Below are positions 53,342 through 61,771 of a stretch of 64,000 nucleotides of DNA, piece after piece. This DNA is from Streptomyces sp. 7-21 (GTDB lineage Bacteria; Actinomycetota; Actinomycetes; Streptomycetales; Streptomycetaceae): positions 1 through 64,000 of the forward strand of contig NZ_JAERRL010000010.1 in assembly GCF_016741785.1 (NCBI RefSeq), in the 5' to 3' direction. The translations under genes and the position numbers were made by a program. Under the pieces are notes generated by a model. The model worked only from the letters and a program-made list of their open reading frames with translations, did not search any database and was not told the DNA's origin. Position 1 is the first letter of the stretch. Each line of letters starts with the position of its first letter.

Positions 53342-53700
53342 CAGAACAGCGCTTCGCGCGTTCATAGCGGTCACCCGGCTCTGCACCGGAGCCATTCGGG
53401 ACCACGCTCGTCGCCACCCAGCCGGTCTGGCCGACGTCGGCCTCCGCGTGCCAGGGCGCCCCGCGTGCGCCGACGCGATCGGCGGACCGACTGGGCCGGA
53501 CGCCGGAGGAACGAACGCTCGTGTTCCCCCTGCCACAGCGGCGGCGCGCTCAGAACCTGTTCTCTTGAGCGCTCGGCCTGGTAAGCCCCGCACCGGTCAG
53601 CCCACCATGCCGCTGCGCTGACGCCGGCAGACGGGCGCGCGGCCGTCGGGGAGCGGCGAGGGATAGTCTCAGTGCATTCAACGAACTGTCAGGAGTCGCC
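53342..53700. other. Gap without recognisable gene
   Basis: GC-rich DNA between the ATPase gene and the carboxypeptidase gene. Open frames here lack recognisable domains. I looked for a second copy of the tRNA-Gly 3' end that would mark the element's right border and saw none. A TAGTCT hexamer near 53664 may be the promoter of the next gene. Confidence 0.4.
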
Positions 53701-54642
53701 TTGCAATCCGGTATATCCAGGCGCCGTTTCGGGGCCACGCTGCTCGGTTCCGCCTCCCTCGTCGCCGCGCCCGTGCTGGCACCGAGCGCGCGCGCCGACT
53801 CGGTCTCCACGATGGCCGCCCCGAAGGTGTCGGCGTCGGGTGCCTATCTCTGGGACGTCACCGCGGGCAAACGGCTGATGGTCAAGAACGGCCCCACCCG
53901 GCGGCAGATGGCCAGCACGACGAAGATCATGACGGCCATCGTCGTCCTCAGCCAGAAGAACCTCGACCTCGACCGGCTGCTCACCATGAAGCAGGCCTAC
54001 CGCAACTACGTCGCTGAGCAGGGCGCCAGCACCGCCGACCTGCGCAAGGGCGACAAGCTGACGGTCCGCCAGGTGCTGCACGCGATGATGCTGCCCTCGG
54101 GGTGCGACGCCGCGATGGCGCTGGCCGACCATTTCGGCAGCGGGAGCTCGATCCGGGCCCGCACCACCTCGTTCATCGGCATGATGAACCGCAAGGCCGA
54201 GGAGCTGGGGTTCACCAACACCCACTACGACTCGTTCGACGGCATCTCCCGCAACGGCGACAACTACACGACGCCGCGCGAAGCCGCGCTGCTGGCCAGT
54301 GAGGCGCTGAACTACAAGCCGCTGCGCGTGATCATGAAGCGGACCAGCACGGTGCAGAAGGCCACCAACGGCCGCACCTACACCTGGTACAACACCAACC
54401 AGCTGCTGGGCTCCTACGACGGCGCGATCGGCATCAAGACGGGCACGGGCACCGCCGCCGGGCCGTGCCTGGTCTTCGCCGCCCGGCGGGACGGCCGGAC
54501 GGTCACGGGTGTCGTGCTGAACAGCGCCAGCGGCTCCGAGCGGTACACCGACGCGGCCACGATGCTGGACTACGCGTTCGGCACGCGCACGGCGCAGACG
54601 ATGCGGCTGCGGTCGCTGCCGCCCGGCGCGCAGAACGACTAG
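53701..54642 (+). CDS. Secreted D-alanyl-D-alanine carboxypeptidase (peptidase S11)
   Basis: A 313-residue penicillin-binding-protein-like enzyme. The N-terminus [29 protein letters not shown] is a twin-arginine signal with an AxA cleavage site. Catalytic motifs: SxxK in [14 protein letters not shown] in [13 protein letters not shown]. The SxN motif reads SGC ([14 protein letters not shown]) rather than SGN, which may affect activity. It trims peptidoglycan stem peptides. TTG 53701 was chosen because AGGAG lies five bases upstream. Confidence 0.9.
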   Translation: MQSGISRRRFGATLLGSASLVAAPVLAPSARADSVSTMAAPKVSASGAYLWDVTAGKRLMVKNGPTRRQMASTTKIMTAIVVLSQKNLDLDRLLTMKQAYRNYVAEQGASTADLRKGDKLTVRQVLHAMMLPSGCDAAMALADHFGSGSSIRARTTSFIGMMNRKAEELGFTNTHYDSFDGISRNGDNYTTPREAALLASEALNYKPLRVIMKRTSTVQKATNGRTYTWYNTNQLLGSYDGAIGIKTGTGTAAGPCLVFAARRDGRTVTGVVLNSASGSERYTDAATMLDYAFGTRTAQTMRLRSLPPGAQND

Positions 54643-54666
54643 CCCGCTGGGTCCGGCCGGCGGGAG

Positions 54667-54691
54667 GGCGGGGGCGCGCGGCGCTCCCGCC
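54667..54691. terminator. Hairpin between carboxypeptidase and xylanase genes
   Basis: GGCGGGGGCGC (54667-54677) pairs with GCGCTCCCGCC (54681-54691), with one G-T pair. It sits between convergent 3' ends. Confidence 0.5.
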
Positions 54692-54711
54692 CCGTTGCCG
54701 GCGCGGCCCGC

Positions 54712-55402
54712 TCAGCTCATCCAGATGTTGGCGTAGCCGCTGCTCTGGTAACCCTCGGTCGCGAGGATCATGTAGTAGTTGAGGTTGCCCAGGTACATCC
54801 CGGCGCGGGCCCAGGCGTCGAAGTGGGCGCCCGTGTCGATGCTGCCGCTGGGCCGTCTGCCCTGGTTGACGCTCCAGAACTGCGGGAAGGTCCTCGTGCC
54901 TTCGACGGACGGCGCGTTGTACCGCATCGTCTGGTAGATGTCGTACGTGGCGCCGTTGCTGGTGATGGTGCCGCGCCACTCGCCGGTCTGGCCGGTAGGT
55001 GCCGTAGTTGTCGACGATGTAGTACTCGACGAGCGGGTTGGACGACCACCCGTACAGGCACAGGTAACTGTTGCCGCTGGGGCTGTAGTTACCCGACCAG
55101 TTCACGGTTCTTCGGCTGCCGTAGCTCCAGCCCTTGCCACAGACGAAGTTGCCGGTGTTGGTCCACTGGGTGGTGTAGTTGCCGCCGGCGCCGAGCGTCA
55201 TGGACACCTGGCCGCCGCCGTCGGTCCAGAACGAGTAGAAGTAGCCATCGTGCATGCCGGTCTGGTTCTGGGTGATGGTCTGCTGGGCGTGCGCCGTGCC
55301 GGGCACGACCAGCGCCGAGGCGCCGAGCGCGAGGGCGCCGGCGCCGCCGAGAAGGCTGCGGCGACTCAGGGCAGGGGCTGGGATGGCGTGCTGCTGGGAC
55401 AT
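54712..55402 (-). pseudogene. GH11 endo-1,4-beta-xylanase gene with one-base frameshift
   Basis: From ATG 55402 (perfect AGGAGG) the protein starts with a Tat-type signal ([28 protein letters not shown]). It continues as glycoside hydrolase family 11: [40 protein letters not shown] with the nucleophile glutamate. At about 54985-54992 one extra base shifts the frame. The corrected frame continues [40 protein letters not shown] and [19 protein letters not shown] with the acid/base glutamate, ending at 54712. The corrected length is 229 residues, normal for GH11 without a binding module. Either a recent pseudogene or a sequencing slip. Confidence 0.88.
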
Positions 55403-55808
55403 GAGTCCTCCTGGTTCGGGCTGACCGGGGAGCCGGGCAGGACACGGCACGGCCCGCCGGCCTGCTGGTGAGTGAGGGATCGGATCGTGCGGCGGCGGCG
55501 TCCCTTGCCGCGCGGCACGGAGTGAGCCGGTCGTCGTGCGCCCGACGACCGGTGTGACCAGGCGTTTTGCATTTACCTGGACATGCCAATCATGTTCGGG
55601 TCGACCCGTTACCTTGTCAACGGTTTCCGCAACGATTCCGGAAGGAAACATTCCTCCAAGCAACTCGCCGGTACGCCATGGTTGTTGCTGGTCACGTGCG
55701 CGTGGCGGAGCGCACCCGGCGGCCGGGCACGGGGGCTACCGGAACCGTGGGGCACCCCGGTACGGGCCGGCGCGCTGAAAAGTCTCGGAACCGTGCCGGG
55801 CGCCGCGC
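55403..55808. other. Xylanase upstream region
   Basis: A 406-bp non-coding gap between the xylanase and WYL-regulator genes, both leftward. It contains the xylanase ribosome-binding site, an AT-richer stretch at 55560-55660 and an inverted repeat at 55623-55649. No gene is seen. Confidence 0.5.
55623..55649 (-). promoter_or_regulatory. Inverted repeat upstream of the xylanase gene
   Basis: GTTTCC (55623-55628) and GGAAAC (55644-55649) are inverted arms 15 bases apart in the AT-richer part of the xylanase upstream region, about 220 bp from the start. Possibly an operator for a sugar-responsive regulator; function is inferred only from position. Confidence 0.3.
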
Positions 55809-56771
55809 TCAGTCCGCCGTCGCGGCGCGGGCGAACCGGTCGGCGCACGTGCGGAGCCAGGCCCGCAGTTCGGGCGGGCCGACGACCCGGAAACCGGCGT
55901 CGAGGGCTGTCAGCGCCATGGCGGGCAGCTGGAGGGAATCGGCGGTCATGCGGACCCGGCAGCGGCCGGCGCCGGTCTCCTCGACCGTGCACCACTGCCC
56001 GATCCGCTCGCGCACGGCCCCGGCCGGGGCCTCGACCAGCACCTCCACCCGGTAGGCGCGGGGCGCGTTCTCCAGCCGGTCACGGACGAACGCGGCGGCG
56101 TCGGCGGCCGGCAGCTGCCGGGGGCGGAAGCGCACGCCGGTGGGACGGGGCGCGGCGAGGCGGTCGGTCCGGAACACGCGCCAGTCCTGCCGGTCCAGGT
56201 CGTACGCCACCAGGTACCAGCGGCGGCCGAGACGTACCAGCCGGTGCGGCTCGGTGTGCCGTTCGCTGCGGCGGCCGTCGGCGGCGGTGTAGGGGAAGCG
56301 GAGCCGCTCGGCGTCCCGGCAGGCCAGCGCGAGGGCCGTCAGCGCCTCCGCGCTGGTGGGCGCCGGCGGGCCGCCCCACTCGGCCGGCTCGGTCATCGCG
56401 GACAGCGCCTCGACCCGGCGCCGCAGCCGCGCGGGCATCACCCGCACCACCTTTGACAGCACCCGGACCGAGGGTTCGGCGATGCCCTCGACCGCGCCGT
56501 GGGCGGCGGTCTGGAGCCCGACGGCCAGCGCGACCGCCTCGTCGTCGTCGATCACGAGGGGCGGCAGCGCCGCGCCCGCGGCGAGCTGGTAGCCGCCGTC
56601 GGCACCGCGCCGGGCCGTGACGGGGTAGCCCAGGCCGCGCAGCCGCTCGATGTCGCGCCGCAGGGTGCGGACGGAGACGCCGAGCCGCGCGGCCAGTTCG
56701 TCGCCCGGCCAGAACCGGTGGGACTGGAGCAGGGACAGCAGCGTCAGGGTCCGGGCGCCGGTGTTGGCCAT
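55809..56771 (-). CDS. YafY-type transcriptional regulator (HTH_11 + WYL)
   Basis: A 320-residue regulator: N-terminal helix-turn-helix TLLSLLQSHRFWPGDELAARLGVSVRTLRRDIERLRGLGYPV, a middle PLVIDDDEAVALAVGLQ linker and a C-terminal WYL domain (HRLVRLGRRWYLVAYDLDRQDWRVFRTDRL). Such proteins sense ligands or DNA damage through WYL. ATG 56771 (MANTGARTL) matches the usual family start; ATG 56780 adds three residues. It is divergent from the DinB-family gene, its likely target. Confidence 0.92.
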   Translation of the reverse strand: MANTGARTLTLLSLLQSHRFWPGDELAARLGVSVRTLRRDIERLRGLGYPVTARRGADGGYQLAAGAALPPLVIDDDEAVALAVGLQTAAHGAVEGIAEPSVRVLSKVVRVMPARLRRRVEALSAMTEPAEWGGPPAPTSAEALTALALACRDAERLRFPYTAADGRRSERHTEPHRLVRLGRRWYLVAYDLDRQDWRVFRTDRLAAPRPTGVRFRPRQLPAADAAAFVRDRLENAPRAYRVEVLVEAPAGAVRERIGQWCTVEETGAGRCRVRMTADSLQLPAMALTALDAGFRVVGPPELRAWLRTCADRFARAATAD

Positions 56772-56889
56772 GCCGCCCATTCTGGCGTCGCTTTGCGGAC
56801 AGGAACTGACCGCATGGCTTCCTAGCGTGATCGTCGACCGATACGGAACGCCCCCGGAGCGGGCGTTCCACGACGGAAGGCGGAACGAC

Positions 56890-57441
56890 ATGACCACGCG
56901 GACGGCCACAGCCGACGCCGCCCCTGCGACGGTGACGGGCGAGCACGCCGACCTGCTCCAGACGCTGGTCCATCACCGGCACCTGCTGCGCTTCACCACG
57001 CGCGGCCTCACCGACGAGCAGGCCGCCGCGCGCACCACCGTGAGCTCCCTGTGCCTGGGCGGCCTGATCAAGCACGTCACCGCCGTGGAGCGGATGTGGG
57101 CGGAGTTCCTCGTCCACGGCCCGTCCGCGATGGGCGACCTCGGCCACCTCCCCGAGGGTGGCCTGCCGCAGCGGGCCGACGAGTTCCGGATGCTGCCTGG
57201 CGAGACGCTGGCCGGCCTGCTCGACGGCTACGCGGAGAGGGCGCGGCGGACCGAGGCCCTCGTGGCCGCCCTCCCCAGCCTGGACGCCGCCCACCCGCTG
57301 CCGCGGGCACCGTGGTTCGAACCGGGCGCACGGTGGTCGGCCCGCCGGGTGCTGCTGCACCTCATCGCGGAGACCGCCCAGCACGCGGGCCACGCCGACA
57401 TCATCCGGGAGTCGCTCGACGGCCAGCAGACCATGGCCTGA
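56890..57441 (+). CDS. DinB-family (DUF664) protein
   Basis: A 183-residue four-helix-bundle protein with the metal-ligand histidine pattern: GLIKHVTAVERMWAEFL in the middle and LLHLIAETAQHAGHADIIRE near the end. DinB/DUF664 proteins include metal-dependent thiol transferases using mycothiol or bacillithiol. ATG 56890 has a purine-rich AAGGCGGA upstream. Divergence from a WYL regulator is a common arrangement. Confidence 0.9.
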   Translation: MTTRTATADAAPATVTGEHADLLQTLVHHRHLLRFTTRGLTDEQAAARTTVSSLCLGGLIKHVTAVERMWAEFLVHGPSAMGDLGHLPEGGLPQRADEFRMLPGETLAGLLDGYAERARRTEALVAALPSLDAAHPLPRAPWFEPGARWSARRVLLHLIAETAQHAGHADIIRESLDGQQTMA

Positions 57442-57448
57442 CGGCCGC

Positions 57449-58183
57449 TCAAGACGCCGGGCTGATGGCCCGGAAATAGAGGAAGTTGGGCGTCGTCGTC
57501 AGCGCCGCGTACACCTTGGGGTCCCGTTCCCTGGCCTCGGGCAGCGGCATGGGCTCGACGAGCTGGTCGACCTGGAAGCCCACGTCCCGCAGCGCGGCGA
57601 ACGCCTGGCTCAGCGGGCGCCGGTAGAAGCGCACTTCGTGAGGGCGCCCGCCGAGCTGCCAGGTATCCGTGACCAGTTCGGTCTGGAAGTAGTCGGGCCG
57701 GTCGAACCAGCGCCAGTCCTCGGCCGGGTGGTGGATGGACATCACCAGCGCCCCGCCGGGACGCAGCACCCGCCGCAGCTCGCCGAGCACCGGGCCCCAG
57801 TCCTCCAGGTAGTGCAGGACGAGTGAGGCGGTCACGAGGTCGAACGTCCCGTCCGGCAGGAAGTCCAGCGGCTCGGCCAGGTCAGCGCGGTGGAACCGGG
57901 CGCGGTCGCCGCTGGCGGCGCACCGTTCCCGGGCCAGCCGCACCATCGACGCGCTGGCGTCGATGCCGGTGACCCGGGCGCCGCGCTCCAGCAGGCTCTC
58001 CGCCAGGTGGCCGGCGGCGCACCCCACGTCCAGCACGTGGGCGCCGGCCACGTCGCCGGCCAGGCCGAGGATCGCGGGGCGGTCGTACAGCGCGTTGGCC
58101 ACGCTCGATCCGGCGTGCGCGGCGTAGTCCGCGGCGAGTTCGTCGTACTGGTCCGGGTCCGGGCCCCCGGGCGCGTCCGCCAT
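57449..58183 (-). CDS. Class I SAM-dependent methyltransferase
   Basis: A 244-residue methyltransferase: motif I HVLDVGCAAGHLAESLLERGARVTGIDAS, motif II/III region FDLVTASLVLHYLEDW, and post-III LRRVLRPGGALVMSIHHPAEDW. The substrate is unknown. It ends seven bases from the convergent DinB gene and lies 72 bp downstream of the small secreted-protein gene on the same strand. Confidence 0.92.
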   Translation of the reverse strand: MADAPGGPDPDQYDELAADYAAHAGSSVANALYDRPAILGLAGDVAGAHVLDVGCAAGHLAESLLERGARVTGIDASASMVRLARERCAASGDRARFHRADLAEPLDFLPDGTFDLVTASLVLHYLEDWGPVLGELRRVLRPGGALVMSIHHPAEDWRWFDRPDYFQTELVTDTWQLGGRPHEVRFYRRPLSQAFAALRDVGFQVDQLVEPMPLPEARERDPKVYAALTTTPNFLYFRAISPAS

Positions 58184-58255
58184 CGCCGCCGCTCCTTACG
58201 CTTCGCCTGCCGACGGCCCACCGTACCCGCCAACCGGGGCGCGGCGCACCGGATA

Positions 58256-58600
58256 TCAGAAGTCCCGGTCGGCGGGCCTCGGCGCGGCGGCTGAGCCGGA
58301 GGCGAGGCAGACGACGCACTGGTCGTCCACGTACAGGTCCCAGTTGCCGACGCTGTTCTCGTAGCAGATCCAGTAGTTCCACAGGCCCGAGGCCCGGCCG
58401 TCCATGCCGACGGCACGGCACTTCTCGAACGACGGGTAGGTGCCCTGGTAGCTCGTGGACAGCGGCGCCGCCTCCTCTACGGCGGCCGGTGCGCTGCTGG
58501 CCGTGCTGCCGGTGCTGGCCGCACTGGCCGCCGGGACGGTCAGGCCGGTCGCGGCGAGCGCGAGCACGGCCGTGGCAGCGAGGCGTGAGATCCGGGGCAT
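58256..58600 (-). CDS. Small secreted cysteine-containing protein
   Basis: A 114-residue protein with a Sec signal (RISRLAATAVLALAATGLTVPAASA), a Ser/Ala/Glu linker and a compact C-terminal half: YQGTYPSFEKCRAVG, GLWNYWICYENSVGNWDLYV, DQCVVCLASG (four cysteines). The mature end is unlike typical antimicrobial peptides; no family is recognised. ATG 58600 has AAGGAG eight bases upstream. It starts 39 bp after the radical SAM gene's stop on the same strand, so it may be the last gene of the STM4015-4011 operon and a candidate partner or substrate (inference). Confidence 0.75.
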   Translation of the reverse strand: MPRISRLAATAVLALAATGLTVPAASAASTGSTASSAPAAVEEAAPLSTSYQGTYPSFEKCRAVGMDGRASGLWNYWICYENSVGNWDLYVDDQCVVCLASGSAAAPRPADRDF

Positions 58601-58639
58601 GAACCGCTCCTTACCTTGGTCTGGTGGGGGGAAGCGGGC

Positions 58640-59527
58640 TCAGCGTGCCGCGCCGGCGTTGGACGGACGTTGTGGCGGTGTTGGCCAGCCGGCCGGGATC
58701 CGTTCAAGGACGCCGCCGGCGAACGTGTCGTACAGCGGCAGCGATTCCAGGTGCACGTAGCCGATGTGGCAGTCACAGAAGGCCAGTGGGCAGGGGCGCG
58801 GGGCGAGGGCGGCACGGTAGCTGCCGTCGTAGAGGTTGCCCAGCGTGGCGCGGACGAAGTGGCAGCGGCGGACCGTGCCGTCGCCGTCCACGGAGATGAC
58901 GGACGCGCCGGTGCGGCACGGCAGCCCGGCCGAGCGGTGCGGGTGGCGGCTGTAGGGGAAGAGCGGGTCGATCGCCGTCCAGGCGTCCGCCTCGGCGTCG
59001 GTGTAGACGTGCCCCTCGGCGGCGTTGACCCATAGGTAGACGTGGGCGGGCAGGTCGGCGCGCAGCCGGCGGGCGTGCGGCAGGTGCGCGGGGAGGCCGA
59101 CGATGCCGGTGCTGAAGCGGACGCCCCGCGCGGCCAGCTCCCGTGTCCTGGTGAGGAACCGGTCGTACGGCGTCTGGCCGGGGTGGTAGGTGCACCACAG
59201 CGCGACGGTGCCGAGGTCGGCGTCGGCCAGCCAGCCGGTGCGGCAGCTGAGGTTGGTCTGGATCGCGACGCGCGCGACGTGCGGCTGGTGCGACAGCTCG
59301 ACGAGCGCCCGCCGGTACCAGGAGCGGACCAGGCCCTCGCCCCAGGGCGTGAACAGCACCGACAGCCGGTCGCCGGTCTGCGCCGCCGCCCAGGCGGTGA
59401 AGCGTTCCAGGGCGGCACGGTCGGCACGGAGCGTCTCGGGGGTGTCGCGCCGCTTGGCGAACGGGCAGTAGGGGCAGTCGTAGTCGCACGAGGCGAGCGG
59501 CCCGCGGTAGAGGATCGTCAGGTCCAC
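58640..59527 (-). CDS. STM4011-family radical SAM protein
   Basis: A 295-residue radical SAM protein. The cluster motif is near the N-terminus, CDYDCPYC (Cys14, Cys18, Cys21). Later segments are VLFTPWGEGLVRSWY, VAIQTNLSCRTGWLAD and a C-terminal cysteine-rich part (SAGLPCRTG, VRRCHFVRATLGNLYDG, CPLAFCDCHIG) that could bind a second iron-sulfur cluster, as in SPASM-type enzymes. The sequence fits the family named after Salmonella locus STM4011, of unknown reaction. GTG 59527 starts seven bases after the STM4012-family stop. It is the fifth gene of the operon. Confidence 0.88.
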   Translation of the reverse strand: MDLTILYRGPLASCDYDCPYCPFAKRRDTPETLRADRAALERFTAWAAAQTGDRLSVLFTPWGEGLVRSWYRRALVELSHQPHVARVAIQTNLSCRTGWLADADLGTVALWCTYHPGQTPYDRFLTRTRELAARGVRFSTGIVGLPAHLPHARRLRADLPAHVYLWVNAAEGHVYTDAEADAWTAIDPLFPYSRHPHRSAGLPCRTGASVISVDGDGTVRRCHFVRATLGNLYDGSYRAALAPRPCPLAFCDCHIGYVHLESLPLYDTFAGGVLERIPAGWPTPPQRPSNAGAAR

Positions 59528-59534
59528 GGCGGCT

Positions 59535-60911
59535 CTACCTCGGCTCGTAGGCGGCCATCGCGGCCCGCACCTCGGGGGAGAACAGCGCCGGTCCGAGGGC
59601 GTCGGAGTAGGCCAGGCCCTCGGGGGTCAGGCGCAGCACGGGCCCCGCGCCGTCGCCGGCCGCCCGGTCACGGGCGTCGGTATCCAGCCAGCCGCGGGCG
59701 GCGAACTCGGCGAGCTCGGCGGGGAAGTCGTCGCGCGGGTCCGTGCCGAACCGCGCGCGGTACTCCGCCACCGGCATGCCCTGGGCCTGGAGCAGTGACT
59801 GGAGCAGGTGGCGGCGGCGCGCCTCGTCCTCGTTCAGGTAGCGGCCGTGGCGGGCGCGGGTGAAGTCGCCGGTGGCGATGTAGGCGTCGATGATCGCGCG
59901 GACCTCGCGGGCGCCGACCGCGTACTCGAACGAGTAGTGGAGCGCGGAGGTGTAGGAGCGGGCGCCGCAGCCCAGGCCGATCATGCCGTCGGTCTGGCAG
60001 GCGTAGTCGGCGGGGCCCTGCGGCGGCGCGTCGGCGCGGCGGAACATCCGCATCGACACCTGCTCGTAGCCGTGGGCCAGGAGGTGGTCCCGGCCGGTGC
60101 GGTAGAGGGACAGCCGCTGGGCGTCCCAGTCCTGGCCGGTGCGCGCGCCGTGACGGGCCAGGCCGGTGAGCGGCCGCACGTACAGCGGGTAGAGGTACAG
60201 CTCCTCCGGCCGCCAGGCGAGCGCGGCGTCGAGCGACCGCAGCCAGGTGGCCGTGGTCTGGCCGTCGATGCCGTAGATCAGGTCGATGTTGAGGACCGGG
60301 ATGCCGGCGTCGCGGATCCGGCCCAGGGCGGCCTCGACGTCGGCGCGGCGCTGCGGGCGGACGGCGGCCCGCGCCTCCTCCTCGACGAAGCTCTGCACGC
60401 CCAGGCTGAGCCGGGTCGTGCCGCGCTCCGCGAGCACGGCGAGCCGGTCGGCGGTGGCGGTGGCGGGCGACGCCTCCGCGGAGAGCGGTATGGCGCGCAA
60501 GTCGGCGCCCATCCGCCGCTCGGCGATGTCGCACAGCCGGTGCAGCTCGGCGGCGGTCAGGAAGGTGGGGGTGCCGCCGCCGAACGCGGCGGTGGCGAAC
60601 CGCACGGGGTCGGCGTCCCCGAGCGCCTCGCGGACGGCGGCGGCCTGCCGGTCGAGGGCGTCGAGGTAGCGGCCGGTCAGCCCGTCAGGGGCGCCGGTGC
60701 GGGTGAAGAGGTTGCAGAAGCCGCAGCGGACCTCGCAGAACGGGACGTGCAGGTAGAGGGAGAGCGCGTCCTTGGGTTCGCCGCGCCAGATGTCGCGCAG
60801 GGCGGGCCGGTCGGGCAGCGGGCGGTAGGCCGTCTTGTGGGGGTAGGCGTAGACGTAGCTCTGGTACGGGCGGACCGTGGCGGGGACGGGCGCGGTGACG
60901 GGGGAGTTCAT
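59535..60911 (-). CDS. STM4012-family radical SAM protein (HemN/HemW-like)
   Basis: A 458-residue radical SAM protein resembling coproporphyrinogen dehydrogenase/HemW: YLHVPFCEVRCGFCNLF (Cys59, Cys63, Cys66), FGGGTPTFLTAAELHRL, LSLGVQSFVEEE, NIDLIYGIDGQT and a C-terminal winged-helix-like region. The family is named after STM4012; no product is established. HemW itself inserts haem, so a porphyrin-related or a different radical reaction is possible. ATG 60911 overlaps the stop of the hydrolase gene (ATGA), so translation is coupled. Confidence 0.9.
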   Translation of the reverse strand: MNSPVTAPVPATVRPYQSYVYAYPHKTAYRPLPDRPALRDIWRGEPKDALSLYLHVPFCEVRCGFCNLFTRTGAPDGLTGRYLDALDRQAAAVREALGDADPVRFATAAFGGGTPTFLTAAELHRLCDIAERRMGADLRAIPLSAEASPATATADRLAVLAERGTTRLSLGVQSFVEEEARAAVRPQRRADVEAALGRIRDAGIPVLNIDLIYGIDGQTTATWLRSLDAALAWRPEELYLYPLYVRPLTGLARHGARTGQDWDAQRLSLYRTGRDHLLAHGYEQVSMRMFRRADAPPQGPADYACQTDGMIGLGCGARSYTSALHYSFEYAVGAREVRAIIDAYIATGDFTRARHGRYLNEDEARRRHLLQSLLQAQGMPVAEYRARFGTDPRDDFPAELAEFAARGWLDTDARDRAAGDGAGPVLRLTPEGLAYSDALGPALFSPEVRAAMAAYEPR

Positions 60912-61771
60912 GCGGACGGCTCCAGGAAGAAGTGGGCGTACGGCACCGTCCACACCACCTCGTGGCCGAGGCGGTGGCCGGTGTAGCCGTCGTCGCCGTA
61001 GGCGGTGCCGTGGTCGGCGCAGACGATGGCGAAGCAGCGGCGGCGCGCGCGGATCGCCGCGAACAGGCGCTCCACGTGCCGGTCGACGTACTCCAGGGCG
61101 GCGGCGTGGGAGGCGCGGGTGTCGCCGCGCTCGGCGGTGGCGCCCGGCTCGTAGAACCAGTTGGGCTGGTGCAGCGCGGAGACGTTCACGAAGAGGAACA
61201 GCCGCCGCTCGGCGGGGAGGCGGGCGATGAGGTGCTCGGCGCAGGCGATCTGCTGCTCGAAGGAGGTGGGGGACGCGACGCCGAACCCGGGCTCCCAGTG
61301 GCTCTCCTGGAACAGGCCGGGCAGCACGCCGCCGAGCGCGCCCCGCTTGTTGAAGAACCCGGTGCCGCCGATGCACGCGGTGTGGTACCCGGCGGCGGCG
61401 AGGCCGGAGACCAGGTCGGGGGTGTCGAAGACGTACGTGCCGCTGGCCGTGGTCTCGCTGCCGGCGAACCGCGCGGCGAACAGCCGGGGATGCGGCCCGG
61501 GAGCGGCCGGGGTCGGCAGGTAGCCGGCGAACATCGCCTGGTGGGAGGCGTAGGTGAAGCTGCCCGGGGCGTGCCGCTTCTCCCAGGCGCCGCCGGGCAG
61601 GTAGCGGGCCAGGTGCGGGGTACGCCCGGCCGCGGCGAGTTCGGCGGCGACGTCGTACCGCAGGGTGTCCAGGGTGAGCAGGAGCAGGTCGTCGCGGCCG
61701 ACGATCTCGTTCATGTCCGGGTTCATGCTGGGGTTCAGGTCGGGCAGCGGGCTGGTCTCAGGCGGTCGCAT
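60908..61771 (-). CDS. STM4013-family hydrolase (sulfatase/alkaline-phosphatase fold)
   Basis: A 287-residue protein with alkaline-phosphatase-superfamily metal and nucleophile positions: LLLLTLDTLRYDVAAELAAAG (Asp and Thr), GTYVFDTPDLVSGLAAAGYHTACIGGTGFFN, FLFVNVSALHQPNWFYEPG and AIVCADHGTAYGDDGYTGHRLGHEVVWTVPYAHF (DHG and GHR...H ligands). It should hydrolyse or transfer a phosphate or sulfate ester; substrate unknown. ATG 61771 has AGGAG six bases upstream and overlaps the end of the STM4014-family gene by 14 bases. Confidence 0.88.
   Translation of the reverse strand: MRPPETSPLPDLNPSMNPDMNEIVGRDDLLLLTLDTLRYDVAAELAAAGRTPHLARYLPGGAWEKRHAPGSFTYASHQAMFAGYLPTPAAPGPHPRLFAARFAGSETTASGTYVFDTPDLVSGLAAAGYHTACIGGTGFFNKRGALGGVLPGLFQESHWEPGFGVASPTSFEQQIACAEHLIARLPAERRLFLFVNVSALHQPNWFYEPGATAERGDTRASHAAALEYVDRHVERLFAAIRARRRCFAIVCADHGTAYGDDGYTGHRLGHEVVWTVPYAHFFLEPSA

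Noticed and set aside
53342..53700. Right-hand attachment site of the tRNA-Gly element
   Set aside because: I compared the 3' half of the tRNA (CGCGGGTTCGATTCCCG) with this gap and saw no second copy.
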